Source: Paenibacillus sp. FJAT-29882 (GTDB lineage: Bacteria > Bacillota > Bacilli > Bacillales > DSM-1321). Taken from it: a stretch of 64,000 bases of DNA. Both the position numbers and the translations under genes were made by a program. Positions 9,949-20,172 of this stretch are shown one piece after another (positions within the stretch are counted from its first letter, which is position 1; the number at the start of each line of letters is the position of its first letter). The stretch spans positions 763,854 through 827,853 of the forward strand of contig NZ_LMVB01000001.1 of NCBI RefSeq assembly GCF_001510645.1. Reading direction: 5' to 3'. The notes under the pieces were generated by a model. The model was not told where the DNA came from. It saw nothing but the letters and a program-made list of their open reading frames with translations, and searched no databases.

Positions 9949-11256
9949 ATGAGAATTTTGATAATTTCGGATGAAGTATGGAATGATAATATACATGGTA
10001 ATAATGTCTTAACAAATTGGTTCAGTGAATTTGAGGCGGAATTTGCTAATATTTATTGTAGCCCTGGAAAGCCTTTGAATAATTGTTGTATGCAATACTT
10101 TCAAATAACCGATAGTATGATGTTCAAGAGTATTTTAGGTGGAAAAAAGGCAGGAGAAGCTTTTAAACTAGATAGTAATTCAATAAATAAAACCATGTTA
10201 AAAGGTGAAAATGAAAACAAAAAATTATATTCAAAACTTAAATCTATAACAACTGAATCTTTAAGAGCGATAAGAGAGTTAATCTGGAATTATGGAAAAT
10301 ATGATATTGAGGCATTACAGAAATTCATTTATGAGTTTAAACCAGATATTATTTTTAGTCCGCGATTGGCTACCATAAAAATACTTAGACTAGAGAAAAT
10401 AGTCTACGATATCGCCCAGGTTCCTATAGTGGCATTTACAGGTGATGCTGAGTATTCCATGAAGTTATTTAGACTTTCTCCGGTTTTCTGGATAAAGAAA
10501 CTAATAATACGAAGTAAGTTTAGACAAATGATGCCAAATTATTCTCTTTACTATACATTATCAGATGAGCAGAGAAAAGAATATGAAAATGAATTTGGAA
10601 ATAATATTAAAATTCTCAGAAAATGTGGGGATTTTAAAGATACATTCCAAAATAAAGAAGTTAATAAGCCGATTAAAATTGTCTATGCAGGAAAACTATA
10701 TAGTAATAGATGGAAAACCCTTGCTAAAATTGGAAAAGTATTAAAAGTAATAAATGAAAATGAAAAAAAAATGATATTGGAAATATACACGAAAGATAAA
10801 ATGACAAAACGACAGATAAAATTACTAGATGATGGTAATAACATATTTGTGAAAGGTCCTGTATCCGTAGAGAATTTAAAAGTTGTATATAACAAAGCTG
10901 ATATTGCTTTACATGTTGAATCATTTGATCTAAAAAATAGATTATTAACAAAAGTTTCATTTTCTACTAAAATTATTGATTGTCTTGAATCAGGTTGTGC
11001 TGTTATGGTAATAAGTTGGGATAAGCATTCGGGTTATACGTATCTAAAAAAGAAAGATGCTGCTTTTACAATTGGTAAGGAAAGTGAAATTATGGCAGAA
11101 TTAAAAGTAATTGCCGATAATCCAGAAACAGTTATTGAATATGCTCAAAAAGCGATGAAGTGTGGTCAACTTCATCATCAGAAAGAGGTTGTACAGAAAA
11201 TGTTATACGATGACTTTAATTATATTATTAAAAGATTTAATAGGATAGAACAATGA
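9949..11256 (+). CDS. Probable GT-B glycosyltransferase
   Basis: 435-aa protein starting MRILIISDEVW, a typical GT-B beta-strand opening. The C-terminal half carries KIVYAGKLYSNRW, VKGPVSVE and a donor-site region ending KIIDCLESGCAVMVIS, the layout of GT4 enzymes. The usual E-x7-E is not obvious, so the assignment is weaker than for its neighbours. Very AT-rich. It overlaps the next glycosyltransferase by 4 bp. Part of the repeat-unit assembly operon; sugar specificity unknown. Confidence 0.72.
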   Translation: MRILIISDEVWNDNIHGNNVLTNWFSEFEAEFANIYCSPGKPLNNCCMQYFQITDSMMFKSILGGKKAGEAFKLDSNSINKTMLKGENENKKLYSKLKSITTESLRAIRELIWNYGKYDIEALQKFIYEFKPDIIFSPRLATIKILRLEKIVYDIAQVPIVAFTGDAEYSMKLFRLSPVFWIKKLIIRSKFRQMMPNYSLYYTLSDEQRKEYENEFGNNIKILRKCGDFKDTFQNKEVNKPIKIVYAGKLYSNRWKTLAKIGKVLKVINENEKKMILEIYTKDKMTKRQIKLLDDGNNIFVKGPVSVENLKVVYNKADIALHVESFDLKNRLLTKVSFSTKIIDCLESGCAVMVISWDKHSGYTYLKKKDAAFTIGKESEIMAELKVIADNPETVIEYAQKAMKCGQLHHQKEVVQKMLYDDFNYIIKRFNRIEQ

Positions 11257-12479
11257 AAGTATTACAGATTAACGCGGTTTATGGTCAGGGAAGTACTGGA
11301 GTAATAGTTAAAGATATAGATGAAGCATTGCAAGAAAATGGATACAAATCATTTGTAGCATATGCCAATTGCAATACTATTCCTAATAATGGCTTTAAAA
11401 TTGGAAATAAAATAGATCATAAAGTACATGGTATGTTAACGCGAACCTTAGGGAAGCAGGCGTATTCTTCGGTGCTTAGCACAAATAAACTTTTAAGATA
11501 TATCGATATAATTAATCCTGATGTTATTCATTTGCATAATCTTCACAGCAATTACATTAATTTAAACATGCTTTTAAAATATATAATAAAGAACGATATC
11601 AAAACAGTTATAACCTTACATGATTGTTGGTTTTTTACAGGTAAATGTTTTCATTATATTGCTGATCAATGTACAAAATGGCAAACAGAATGTAATACGT
11701 GTCCAAGATTAAAAAAAGATGTACCTAGTTGGTTTTTTGACCAAACCTCAAAAGTATTTAACGATAAAAAGAGATACTTTGAATTAATTTCCGATTTAGT
11801 TGTTGTTGGGGTATCAAACTGGATTAGTAATGAAGCTAAGAAATCATTTTTTAAGGATAAGGAAATTGCTACAATTCATAATGGTGTCGATACAGTTATA
11901 TTTAAACCAATGGAATCAAATTTTAGAAAAAAAAATAATATTGAAGATAAATTCGTAATTCTAGGTATGGCAAATAAATGGCTGCTTCCTAATAATAATC
12001 CATCTCTCAAATATATATCAAACAATTTAGGGGAAAATTATGTTCTTGTTTTAGTTGGATGTAGCGAGGCCGAAAAACATAATTTGCCAGCTAATGTTAT
12101 TGGCTTAGGTTATGTCAATAACAAAGAGGAACTAGCGAGAATATATTCTATGGCTGATGTTTTTGTTAATACTACTTGGGAGGATTCCTTTCCAACTGTG
12201 AATATAGAATCTATTTCCTGTGGTACGCCTGTTATTACATTTGATTCTTGTGGGAGTCCAGAAGCAATAGATAAAGATACAGGTCTAATTGTACCGCAAG
12301 GTAATTATAAGCAACTTTGGAAAGCGATTATGGAAATAAAACAAAAAGGAAAGCATTATTATCAACAGAGATGTGTAGAATATGGTAGAGAAAAATATAA
12401 TAAGAACGATAGATATACTGATTATATATTACTATATGAAGAGATATGTAATAGAGATCGAATGAGGGAAAAGAATTGA
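11253..12479 (+). CDS. GT4-type glycosyltransferase
   Basis: 408-aa GT-B glycosyltransferase. It opens with MKVLQINAVYGQGSTG, has HLHNLHSNYIN and TLHDCWFFTGKC in the acceptor domain, and NTTWEDSFPTVNIESISCGTP (E-x7-E region) near 310. A cysteine-rich stretch around CTKWQTECNTCP is shared with colanic-acid-type transferases of this subfamily. Overlaps both neighbours by 4 bp (ATGA-type coupling). Retaining transferase acting on the lipid-linked unit; donor unknown. Confidence 0.9.
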   Translation: MKVLQINAVYGQGSTGVIVKDIDEALQENGYKSFVAYANCNTIPNNGFKIGNKIDHKVHGMLTRTLGKQAYSSVLSTNKLLRYIDIINPDVIHLHNLHSNYINLNMLLKYIIKNDIKTVITLHDCWFFTGKCFHYIADQCTKWQTECNTCPRLKKDVPSWFFDQTSKVFNDKKRYFELISDLVVVGVSNWISNEAKKSFFKDKEIATIHNGVDTVIFKPMESNFRKKNNIEDKFVILGMANKWLLPNNNPSLKYISNNLGENYVLVLVGCSEAEKHNLPANVIGLGYVNNKEELARIYSMADVFVNTTWEDSFPTVNIESISCGTPVITFDSCGSPEAIDKDTGLIVPQGNYKQLWKAIMEIKQKGKHYYQQRCVEYGREKYNKNDRYTDYILLYEEICNRDRMREKN

Positions 12480-13495
12480 TTTATATAATAAATATAGGTT
12501 TAATCGTTTTTTGGGCTGCACTTTTTTTCAGTATTAATATTAAAAATCCAAGAAGATTATATACTATTTTCGTTTGTTTACAGTTAATATTGATTGCTGG
12601 ATTAAGAAGTGTAGATGTAGGCAATGATACCATAAATTATAATTATACATTTGAAACAGCTAAGAATATGAACTTTTCACAAATAATTAATTTTTATGAT
12701 AAAGATTATGGTTATTATTTATTTAATTGGCTGATGGCGCAAGTATTACCTAACTTTCAATTATTTTTGATATTAGTAGCTATACTTTCCATATCAAGTG
12801 TTGGATATTTTATTTATAAAAACTCGGCGCAACCTTTTATGAGCTTTTTGATATTTGTAAGTTTGTTTTTTAACTTTTTTATGACAGGAACGAGACAAAC
12901 ATTAGCTATTAGTTTGTTATTGGTTGGATTTGAGTTTTGCAAAAAAAGAAAAATTTTCCTATTTGTAGTGATTGTACTGTTGGCAACGACCTTTCATCAA
13001 TCTGCATTACTGTTTCTACCCTTCTATTTTATAACACTCAAAAGAATTACATCTTTATACACTGGTATAGTCGCAATGTTATTACCAATAGCATTTATAT
13101 TTAAAAATAACATTTTAAGTTTTTTGCAAACGATAGGTGGCTATGAACAATATGTAAATTATGAAGGAGCTGGTACACATACATTCACTTTTATGATGAT
13201 CCTAATTTTTATTGTTGTGATTATTAAAAAAAAGGATATATTGTTGAGAAAACCAGTGACATCTTATTATTTACATGCTTTCTATTTAGCCTTTTTATTA
13301 ATACCTTTGACATATATAAATCCATCTTTACTTAGGTTAGTTATGTACTTTAACATTTATATCATTTTGATCATACCTGAAATCATTGAATCGTTTAAAG
13401 GGAAAGAAAAAATAATTATTTACTACACAGCCATCTTAGTTTTGCTTGGTCTATATTTAAGATCAATACCTAATTATGAGTTTTTTTGGCAATAA
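12476..13495 (+). CDS. EpsG-family polysaccharide polymerase (Wzy-like)
   Basis: 339-aa integral membrane protein with about ten hydrophobic helices spread along its length. Features of the EpsG family are the early LIAGLRSVDVGNDT motif, the FMTGTRQTLAISLLL block near residue 140 and FHQSALLFLPFYF near 175. In Wzx/Wzy systems such proteins join repeat units at the outer face of the membrane. It starts with TTG, spaced 7 nt from GAGGG, and overlaps the previous gene. Only one polymerase is present in the locus, which fits one polysaccharide product. Confidence 0.87.
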   Translation: MIYIINIGLIVFWAALFFSINIKNPRRLYTIFVCLQLILIAGLRSVDVGNDTINYNYTFETAKNMNFSQIINFYDKDYGYYLFNWLMAQVLPNFQLFLILVAILSISSVGYFIYKNSAQPFMSFLIFVSLFFNFFMTGTRQTLAISLLLVGFEFCKKRKIFLFVVIVLLATTFHQSALLFLPFYFITLKRITSLYTGIVAMLLPIAFIFKNNILSFLQTIGGYEQYVNYEGAGTHTFTFMMILIFIVVIIKKKDILLRKPVTSYYLHAFYLAFLLIPLTYINPSLLRLVMYFNIYIILIIPEIIESFKGKEKIIIYYTAILVLLGLYLRSIPNYEFFWQ

Positions 13496-13515
13496 GAAAG
13501 GGTGAAAGGAAAAAT

Positions 13516-14685
13516 ATGAAAGTTGTACATGTTTGCCTGAATGGTCCTTATAATCACGGCTGGAGCTATCAGGAAAATTGTTTGTCCTATTATCATCGAA
13601 AAATGGGACTTGAGGTAACTATCATTGCCTCTCCATATATCAATAAAAAATCAGGTTTTGGATATGAGTATTGTAGTGAAAAAGATTTCACTGATGAAAA
13701 TGGGATTAAGATAATCCGAATAGAACCATATCAAAAAGGTGGATCTAAGCTTGCTGCTTCTTTTAAAAAGTATCCAGACTTGAATAAACAATTGGAAAGA
13801 GAGAATCCAGATATTTTGTTTATACATGGGTGTCAATTTGCGGATTTGATTACGATTAGTAATTATTTGAAAAACAAAAAAAATGTTAAAACAATTGTCG
13901 ATAATCATGCTGATTATTCTAATAGTGTTAGTGGATTTCTCTCAAAATACGTTGCACATAAACTGATTAATCGTTATTTCGTAAAAAAAATAGAGCCTTA
14001 TGTTTCCATTTTTTTTGGTGTCATGCCATCTAGGGTTGAATTTATTCATGAAATGTATGGTGTCCCTAAAAGGAAAATTAATTTACTAGTTATGGGCGCA
14101 GAAGATGGAAAAGTAGAAATTGCAGAAAAAAAAGAAAATACAGAATTTATGAGATTAAAACATGGAATTAAAGAAAATGATTTTGTGATAGTTACTGGCG
14201 GAAAGATTGATATGGCTAAAAGGCAAACTATCTTATTAATGAAAGCAGTACAACGTAGTGAGTATAACGTTATATTATTGGTTTTTGGTTCTATATCTGA
14301 TGAACTTAAAAATGAATTTGAAGGATTGTGTGATGGTGTTAAGGTACAATATTGTGGTTGGTTAAATTCACAGGAATCTTACAATTATTTTGCAATAGCA
14401 AATCTGATTGTGTTTCCTGGAAGGCATTCTGTTTTATGGGAACAAGCTGTTGGAGCTGGAAAACCTTGTGTTTTTAGATTTTGGGAAGGTACTACTCACG
14501 TTGATGTTGGAGGCAACTGCAAATTTTTATACAAAGATTCAGAAGATGAAATATTAGATATGATCCAAACGATAATTTCAGATGAAGAAGGATATAAAAA
14601 AATGGAACAAGTTGCAAAAACTAAAGGTATGAAAATCTTTTCTTATAAGCAAATTGCGCAAGATAGTTTAGAAAGAATCTTATAA
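13516..14685 (+). CDS. GT-B glycosyltransferase
   Basis: 389-aa probable glycosyltransferase. It begins MKVVHVCLNGPYNHGWSYQE and has a nucleotide-site half with VTGGKID, LVFGSISDEL and VQYCGWLN, then FPGRHSVLWEQAVGAGKPCVF, which resembles the donor loop of GT4 enzymes. The ATG at 13516 is preferred because GAAAGGAAAAAT precedes it; an in-frame upstream TTG lacks a site. Last gene before a 614-bp AT-rich gap, so it may end the first transcription unit. Sugar specificity unknown. Confidence 0.82.
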   Translation: MKVVHVCLNGPYNHGWSYQENCLSYYHRKMGLEVTIIASPYINKKSGFGYEYCSEKDFTDENGIKIIRIEPYQKGGSKLAASFKKYPDLNKQLERENPDILFIHGCQFADLITISNYLKNKKNVKTIVDNHADYSNSVSGFLSKYVAHKLINRYFVKKIEPYVSIFFGVMPSRVEFIHEMYGVPKRKINLLVMGAEDGKVEIAEKKENTEFMRLKHGIKENDFVIVTGGKIDMAKRQTILLMKAVQRSEYNVILLVFGSISDELKNEFEGLCDGVKVQYCGWLNSQESYNYFAIANLIVFPGRHSVLWEQAVGAGKPCVFRFWEGTTHVDVGGNCKFLYKDSEDEILDMIQTIISDEEGYKKMEQVAKTKGMKIFSYKQIAQDSLERIL

Positions 14686-15299
14686 TTATTGAATTATATT
14701 AAGGGGATATTTGTAAAAATTAATAAAAATTATGCAATCTATTATCTTTTTGACCTTGTATTTTCAATAATAATTGTGATTTTTTACCCAATGTATTAAA
14801 TCATATAGTGAGTGTGCCAATTGTTTGTTGTATGTCCTTTTTCTAGAATAGATGTTCCTTATTTGCTTTATTATTGTGCAAAAAATAAAGAAATAATCTT
14901 TATTTATACTGAATCATTATGAATTATTTTTAAAAATAGATATTACATTATTCAGAGGCTTGATTTATGTATCTAAGTTACATTGTAAAGTAAAAAATAA
15001 TGTAAACAAAAACATATATTTATTTCTATTTATGTTTTTACGTCTTATTTGTGAAGTTACATTGATTACCAATGGGAATATTATAATAATCTAACACTAA
15101 GTACATTAATCTATTAAAAAGTATTAGCATGTACTAACAAAAAATAGAAATTTATATACAAATTATTTCTCTAATTAATATTATATGATAGCAATTACTT
15201 TTTATCAACTTATCATGTTAAATAAATTGACAACAGCTAATTTCCGGTAAATGGTAAAGGGTTGAAAAATCGACAGTAAAATTAAAAGTAGGTTAATTT
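14686..15299. other. AT-rich gap inside the polysaccharide locus
   Basis: About 610 bp with no supportable reading frame on either strand and many stops. It splits the locus into a glycosyltransferase part and a flippase/FucNAc part. No clear terminator or insertion-sequence end could be recognised. A promoter for the second half is likely here but cannot be placed with confidence. Confidence 0.6.
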
Positions 15300-16829
15300 A
15301 TGATTTCTAATATTGATAGCAGTAAACAATTGAAGCTCGGTGCTATAATGTCATATTTGGCTATTGCATTCAATATAATTTCAGGGCTTTTATATACACC
15401 TTGGATGGTGGATATAATAGGAAAAGAAGACTATGGTCTATATATCCTTGCAACCTCCTTAATAGGTTTTTTTGCTATGGATTTCGGATTAGGGTCGGCA
15501 ATATCTAGATTTTTATCAAAATACAAAGCAATGGGAGATTTAGAAGGTCAAAAAAGGTTTCTTGGTATAACATATAAGCTTTTTATCATTATAACTGCTC
15601 TTGTTTTTATAGTTTTAGTAATAGTTTATTTTTTAATGGAAAACATATTTGTAGAATTAACCGCTAAAGAGATCGAAAAACTAGAAATAATTTTTTTGAT
15701 TTCTGGAATCTTTACGATTTCATCATTTCCATTTAAGCCATTTGATGGCATTTTAATTGCTAATGAACGATTTATTTTTATTAAATTAGCTGATCTTGTT
15801 CATAAAATATTAATCGTTTTTCTAATGGTTTTGGCTCTTTTAATGGGTTATGGGTTATATGCAATAGTTATTGTAAATGCCTTAGTAGGGCTTCTTATTG
15901 TATTAATTAAGTATTTCTATATAAAAAATACAACTGATACAGAAGTAGATATCTATTATAGCGATAGAAAACTATATAAACAAATCTTTGGATATTCCGT
16001 GTGGACAACAATTATAGCAGTGGGTCAACGTTTTATTTTGAACATTACACCTTCAATTTTAGGTGCTTTTGCTGGTAGTGTTCAAATAGCCTTATTTTCA
16101 TTAGGTATGGTCATAGAAGGTTATACGTGGTCTATTTCAAATGCATTGGGAGGGTTATTTCTTCCAAAGGTAACTAGAATGACAACAAATAATAATGATA
16201 TGAGGGAAGTTGAAAACTTACTTATTAAGGTTGGAAGAATTCAATTATTAATTATAGGTTTGATCATTGCTGGATTTGCATCAATGGGTCAAGAATTTAT
16301 CCGTTTATGGATGGGCGAAAGTTTCAGTGATTCTTATTATATTGCTTTATTATTAATTGCACCTGGTCTAATTACTTTAACACAGGAAATAGCTTATACA
16401 ACGCTAATTGCACTCAATGAAATCAGATACAGAGCAATAGCGTCTTTGATCACTGCTGTGATTAGTACTGTAATATCAATAATACTTTCTCAACACTATG
16501 GAGCAATTGGTTCAGCATCAGCTATATTTATCGGTAATATTTTAGGTTTAGTGATATTTATGAATATAGTCTATTATAAAGTACTAAAAATAAATATTTT
16601 TAGATTCTTTAAAGAGTGTCATTATAAAATAATTATTCCATTAATACTGACAATTTTTATAGGTTTAATTATACAGTATATTTTCCCTGTAAGTTCATTG
16701 GTGATATTTATGTTAAAAGCCTCGGTGTTCGTATTAATATACTTTATACTAATGTGGTTTATTTCATTAAATGAATATGAAAAGAACCTATTTTCGGGAG
16801 TATTTAAGAAGATTTTAGAGAGGAAATGA
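15300..16829 (+). CDS. Wzx-type polysaccharide flippase
   Basis: 509-aa integral membrane protein of the polysaccharide transporter (PST/MOP) family, with about 12-14 hydrophobic helices. The N-terminal part has SYLAIAFNIISGLLYTPW and ATSLIGFFAMDFGLGSAI, typical of Wzx/RfbX flippases that move the lipid-linked repeat unit across the membrane. Start ATG at 15300 follows AGTAGG weakly. It is followed 4 bp later by capE, so they form one unit. With the EpsG-type polymerase it defines a Wzx/Wzy-dependent pathway. Confidence 0.92.
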   Translation: MISNIDSSKQLKLGAIMSYLAIAFNIISGLLYTPWMVDIIGKEDYGLYILATSLIGFFAMDFGLGSAISRFLSKYKAMGDLEGQKRFLGITYKLFIIITALVFIVLVIVYFLMENIFVELTAKEIEKLEIIFLISGIFTISSFPFKPFDGILIANERFIFIKLADLVHKILIVFLMVLALLMGYGLYAIVIVNALVGLLIVLIKYFYIKNTTDTEVDIYYSDRKLYKQIFGYSVWTTIIAVGQRFILNITPSILGAFAGSVQIALFSLGMVIEGYTWSISNALGGLFLPKVTRMTTNNNDMREVENLLIKVGRIQLLIIGLIIAGFASMGQEFIRLWMGESFSDSYYIALLLIAPGLITLTQEIAYTTLIALNEIRYRAIASLITAVISTVISIILSQHYGAIGSASAIFIGNILGLVIFMNIVYYKVLKINIFRFFKECHYKIIIPLILTIFIGLIIQYIFPVSSLVIFMLKASVFVLIYFILMWFISLNEYEKNLFSGVFKKILERK

Positions 16830-16833
16830 TACT

Positions 16834-17871
16834 ATGTTTAAAAATAAAACGTTATTAATCACAGGTGGTACTGGTTCTTTTGGTAATGCTGTAATGGAAA
16901 GATTCTTGGATACTGATATAAAGGAAGTTCGTATCTTTTCGCGTGATGAGAAAAAGCAGGATGACATGAGAATACATTATAAAAATGATAAACTGAAGTT
17001 TTATCTTGGGGATGTAAGAGATTTAGCAAGTGTTAAAAATGCTATGCATGGTGTTGATTATATTTTTCATGCAGCAGCATTAAAGCAGGTTCCATCATGT
17101 GAATTTTTCCCTCTTGAGGCCGTAAAAACTAATGTGTTAGGTACGGATAATGTACTAACAGCTGCTATTGAGTATGGTGTAAAAAAAGTAATTTGTCTTT
17201 CAACAGATAAAGCAGCTTACCCAATTAATGCAATGGGGATTTCGAAAGCAATGATGGAAAAAGTATTTGTTGCAAAATCTAAAACAGTAACTCCTGATAG
17301 AACCCTTATTTGTGGTACGAGATATGGTAATGTGATGGCCTCTCGTGGGTCGGTTATTCCTTTATTTATTGAACAGATTAAAAGTGGGCAACCATTAACA
17401 GTAACGGATCCTAATATGACAAGATTTCTTATGAGCTTAGAAGAAGCAGTAGAGTTAGTGGTATTTGCATTTCAAAATGCTGAGGCAGGAGATATCATGG
17501 TTCAAAAATCTCCTGCTAGCACTATTGGAGACCTTGCTCAAGCTGTAAAAGAATTATTTAATGCGGATAATGAAATAAAAATTATTGGAACCCGCCATGG
17601 AGAAAAACGTTATGAAACACTTCTTACGAAAGAGGAATATATAAAGGCAGAAGATTTACCTGGTTTCTATAAAGTTCCTGCTGATCAAAGAGATCTTAAT
17701 TATGATAAGTATTTTGCAGAGGGAGATCAAAAGCTTACTACTGTAGAAGAATATAATTCGGATAACACACAAATTCTTAGCATTGAACAAATTAAAGAAA
17801 AATTACTTGAATTAGACTATGTGCAAAATGAACTTAAGGAATGGAATAAAAAGGTTTATGCAATGAACTAA
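16834..17871 (+). CDS. capE: UDP-GlcNAc 4,6-dehydratase/5-epimerase (CapE/FnlA/WbjB)
   Basis: First enzyme of UDP-N-acetyl-L-fucosamine synthesis; soluble, NADP-dependent. The 345-aa protein has GGTGSFGNAVM (residues 10-20) for cofactor binding, HAAALKQVP near 83-91 and the catalytic stretch STDKAAYPINAMGISK with Met in place of Tyr, as known for CapE. Next come capF and capG in the order of the staphylococcal type 5/8 capsule and Pseudomonas wbjBCD sets. AGAGAGGAAATGATACT precedes the ATG. Full length and intact. Confidence 0.94.
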   Translation: MFKNKTLLITGGTGSFGNAVMERFLDTDIKEVRIFSRDEKKQDDMRIHYKNDKLKFYLGDVRDLASVKNAMHGVDYIFHAAALKQVPSCEFFPLEAVKTNVLGTDNVLTAAIEYGVKKVICLSTDKAAYPINAMGISKAMMEKVFVAKSKTVTPDRTLICGTRYGNVMASRGSVIPLFIEQIKSGQPLTVTDPNMTRFLMSLEEAVELVVFAFQNAEAGDIMVQKSPASTIGDLAQAVKELFNADNEIKIIGTRHGEKRYETLLTKEEYIKAEDLPGFYKVPADQRDLNYDKYFAEGDQKLTTVEEYNSDNTQILSIEQIKEKLLELDYVQNELKEWNKKVYAMN

Positions 17872-17886
17872 AGGTGGTGTTTACTG

Positions 17887-18996
17887 ATGAAAATTCTTGT
17901 TACTGGTGCAAAAGGTTTTGTTGGGAAAAACCTGACAGCTGAGCTTAGAAATAAAGGGTATAACGAAATTTTTGAGTTTACTAGGGAAAGTGACCCTTCT
18001 CTACTTGAAACATATACAAAAAAATGTGATTTTGTCTTTCATTTGGCTGGGGTGAACCGACCAAAAGATGAAAGTGAATTTATGGAAGGCAACTTTGGCT
18101 TAACTTCTAAATTACTAGAACTATTAAAAAAAAATAACAATAAAGCTCCCGTTCTAATTACTTCATCTATTCAAGCAGAAAAGGATAACCCATATGGAAG
18201 AAGTAAGAAGGCAGGAGAGAAATTATTATATTATTATTATTATGAAACTGATGCGAAAGTTTATGTCTATCAACTACCAAACTTATTTGGTAAGTGGAGC
18301 AAACCTAACTATAATACCGTGGTAGCTACATTTTGTCATAATATAGCTAGAGGCTTAGACATTCAAATAAACAATCCAGATTCAGACCTTAATCTTTGTT
18401 ATATAGATGATGTATTAGAGGAGTTTATAAGAGCTTTAGAGGGTAATCCAACTACGCAGGATGATTTATGTGTTGTACCTGTAACACATAATATTAAACT
18501 TGGAGAATTGGCGAACCTTATTAAGAGCTTCAAAGAAAGTAGAACCGATTTAAGTATTCCTAATATGGAAGATTCTCTAACTAAGAAGCTTTATAGCACT
18601 TACCTAAGCTTTTTACCAGAAGATCAGTTTTCTTATGATCTTAAAATGAATTGTGATCATAGAGGTTCTTTTACAGAATTTATGAGGACACCTGAAAGAG
18701 GACAAGTTTCTGTAAATGTATCAAAACCTGGGATTACAAAAGGGAATCATTGGCATCACACTAAAAATGAGAAATTTTTAGTTGTAAGTGGAGAAGGTTT
18801 AATTCGATTTAGAAAGATAGATTCTGAAGAAATTATTGAGTATAGAGTAAGTGGAGAAAAATTACAGGTTGCTGATATTCCTACTGGATATACACATTCA
18901 ATTGTAAATGTGGGAGAAAGTGATCTTGTTACAGTAATGTGGGCAAATGAATGCTTTGATCCAGAAAAACCGGACACTTATTTCTTGGAGGTATAA
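17887..18996 (+). CDS. capF: Bifunctional UDP-sugar C3-epimerase/reductase (CapF/FnlB/WbjC)
   Basis: Second FucNAc enzyme. The 369-aa product has two domains. Residues 1-250 form a short-chain reductase with VTGAKGFVGKNL at the start and PYGRSKKAGE (Tyr/Lys pair) near 102-111. Residues 255-369 form a cupin with HWHHTKNEKF near 282-291 and the metal-ligand pattern of CapF epimerases. RBS AAGGTGG lies 8 nt before the ATG. It lies between capE and capG with 15-bp and 3-bp gaps. Intact. Confidence 0.94.
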   Translation: MKILVTGAKGFVGKNLTAELRNKGYNEIFEFTRESDPSLLETYTKKCDFVFHLAGVNRPKDESEFMEGNFGLTSKLLELLKKNNNKAPVLITSSIQAEKDNPYGRSKKAGEKLLYYYYYETDAKVYVYQLPNLFGKWSKPNYNTVVATFCHNIARGLDIQINNPDSDLNLCYIDDVLEEFIRALEGNPTTQDDLCVVPVTHNIKLGELANLIKSFKESRTDLSIPNMEDSLTKKLYSTYLSFLPEDQFSYDLKMNCDHRGSFTEFMRTPERGQVSVNVSKPGITKGNHWHHTKNEKFLVVSGEGLIRFRKIDSEEIIEYRVSGEKLQVADIPTGYTHSIVNVGESDLVTVMWANECFDPEKPDTYFLEV

Positions 18997-18999
18997 TTA

Positions 19000-20127
19000 A
19001 TGAAGAAGTTAAAAGTCATGACAGTTGTTGGTACTAGGCCAGAAATTATCAGATTGTCAGCTGTAATAAGCAAATTAGAAGAATCAAATGCGATTGAACA
19101 TACACTTATCCATACGGGACAAAATTATGATTATGAATTAAATGAAGTGTTCTTTAAAGATTTTAAATTAAAAAAACCAGACTATTTTCTCAATGCGGCT
19201 ACTGGAACAGCGGTTGAAACTATTGGTAATATCTTGGTTAAAATAGATCCTATTATGGAGGAAGTAAAACCAGACGCATTTTTAGTGTTAGGAGATACGA
19301 ATAGCTGTTTATGTGCTATTGCAGCAAAAAGACGTCATGTTCCTATATTTCATATGGAAGCAGGAAATAGATGCTTTGACCAAAGAGTACCAGAAGAAAC
19401 CAATAGAAAGATTGTAGATCATACTGCAGATATTAATTTGACCTATAGTGATATTGCTAGAGAATATCTTCTTAGAGAAGGATTCCCTTCAGATAGAATT
19501 ATTAAAACAGGTAGCCCTATGTTCGAAGTTCTTAACTCTAGAAAAGATGACATCGAGAGTTCAGATGTATTGGAAAGATTGAACTTAGAAGAAGGAAACT
19601 ATTTTGTAGTATCAGCTCATAGAGAAGAAAATATTAATTCAGAAGTTAATTTCTTAGATTTGGTTGATAGTTTAAATGCGATTGCTGAAAAATATAATAT
19701 GCCCGTAATTGTGAGTACTCATCCTAGAACTAGAAAAATGATTGATACTAAAGGTATAGAGTTTAATCTTCTGGTGAAAACTTTGAAACCTTTAGGGTTT
19801 AATGATTATGTGAAGCTTCAAAGCAAGGCAAAAGCAGTTCTTAGTGATAGTGGGACAATTAGCGAAGAATCTTCTATTCTTGGGTTCAGGGCACTTAACA
19901 TTAGACAAGCACATGAAAGACCAGAATCGATTGAAGAAGCCTCGGTGATGATGGTAGGTCTTAAGACAGAGAGAGTATTACAAGGATTAGAAGTTTTAGA
20001 AACACAAGAGAAAAATACACTAAGACTGGTTGAGGATTATAGTATGCCTAATGTGTCTGATAAAGTGCTTAGGATTATATTGTCATATACGGACTATGTA
20101 AATAGGACTGTCTGGGGAAAATTATGA
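19000..20127 (+). CDS. capG: UDP-GlcNAc-type 2-epimerase (CapG/FnlC/WbjD)
   Basis: Third FucNAc enzyme, giving UDP-L-FucNAc by C2 epimerisation. The 375-aa GT-B-fold enzyme has TVVGTRPEIIRLSA at the start, LGDTNSCL near 98, HMEAGNRCFDQRVPEETNR near 120-138, SAHREENI near 203 and SDSGTISEES near 286, all characteristic of the WecB superfamily and of the FnlC branch. GGAGG precedes the ATG. A 45-bp gap then leads to the 6-dehydrogenase gene. Confidence 0.94.
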   Translation: MKKLKVMTVVGTRPEIIRLSAVISKLEESNAIEHTLIHTGQNYDYELNEVFFKDFKLKKPDYFLNAATGTAVETIGNILVKIDPIMEEVKPDAFLVLGDTNSCLCAIAAKRRHVPIFHMEAGNRCFDQRVPEETNRKIVDHTADINLTYSDIAREYLLREGFPSDRIIKTGSPMFEVLNSRKDDIESSDVLERLNLEEGNYFVVSAHREENINSEVNFLDLVDSLNAIAEKYNMPVIVSTHPRTRKMIDTKGIEFNLLVKTLKPLGFNDYVKLQSKAKAVLSDSGTISEESSILGFRALNIRQAHERPESIEEASVMMVGLKTERVLQGLEVLETQEKNTLRLVEDYSMPNVSDKVLRIILSYTDYVNRTVWGKL

Positions 20128-20172
20128 AATACTAAAGCTTGACTTTTGAGATGAAAGAGGTGGTTTTATCGT

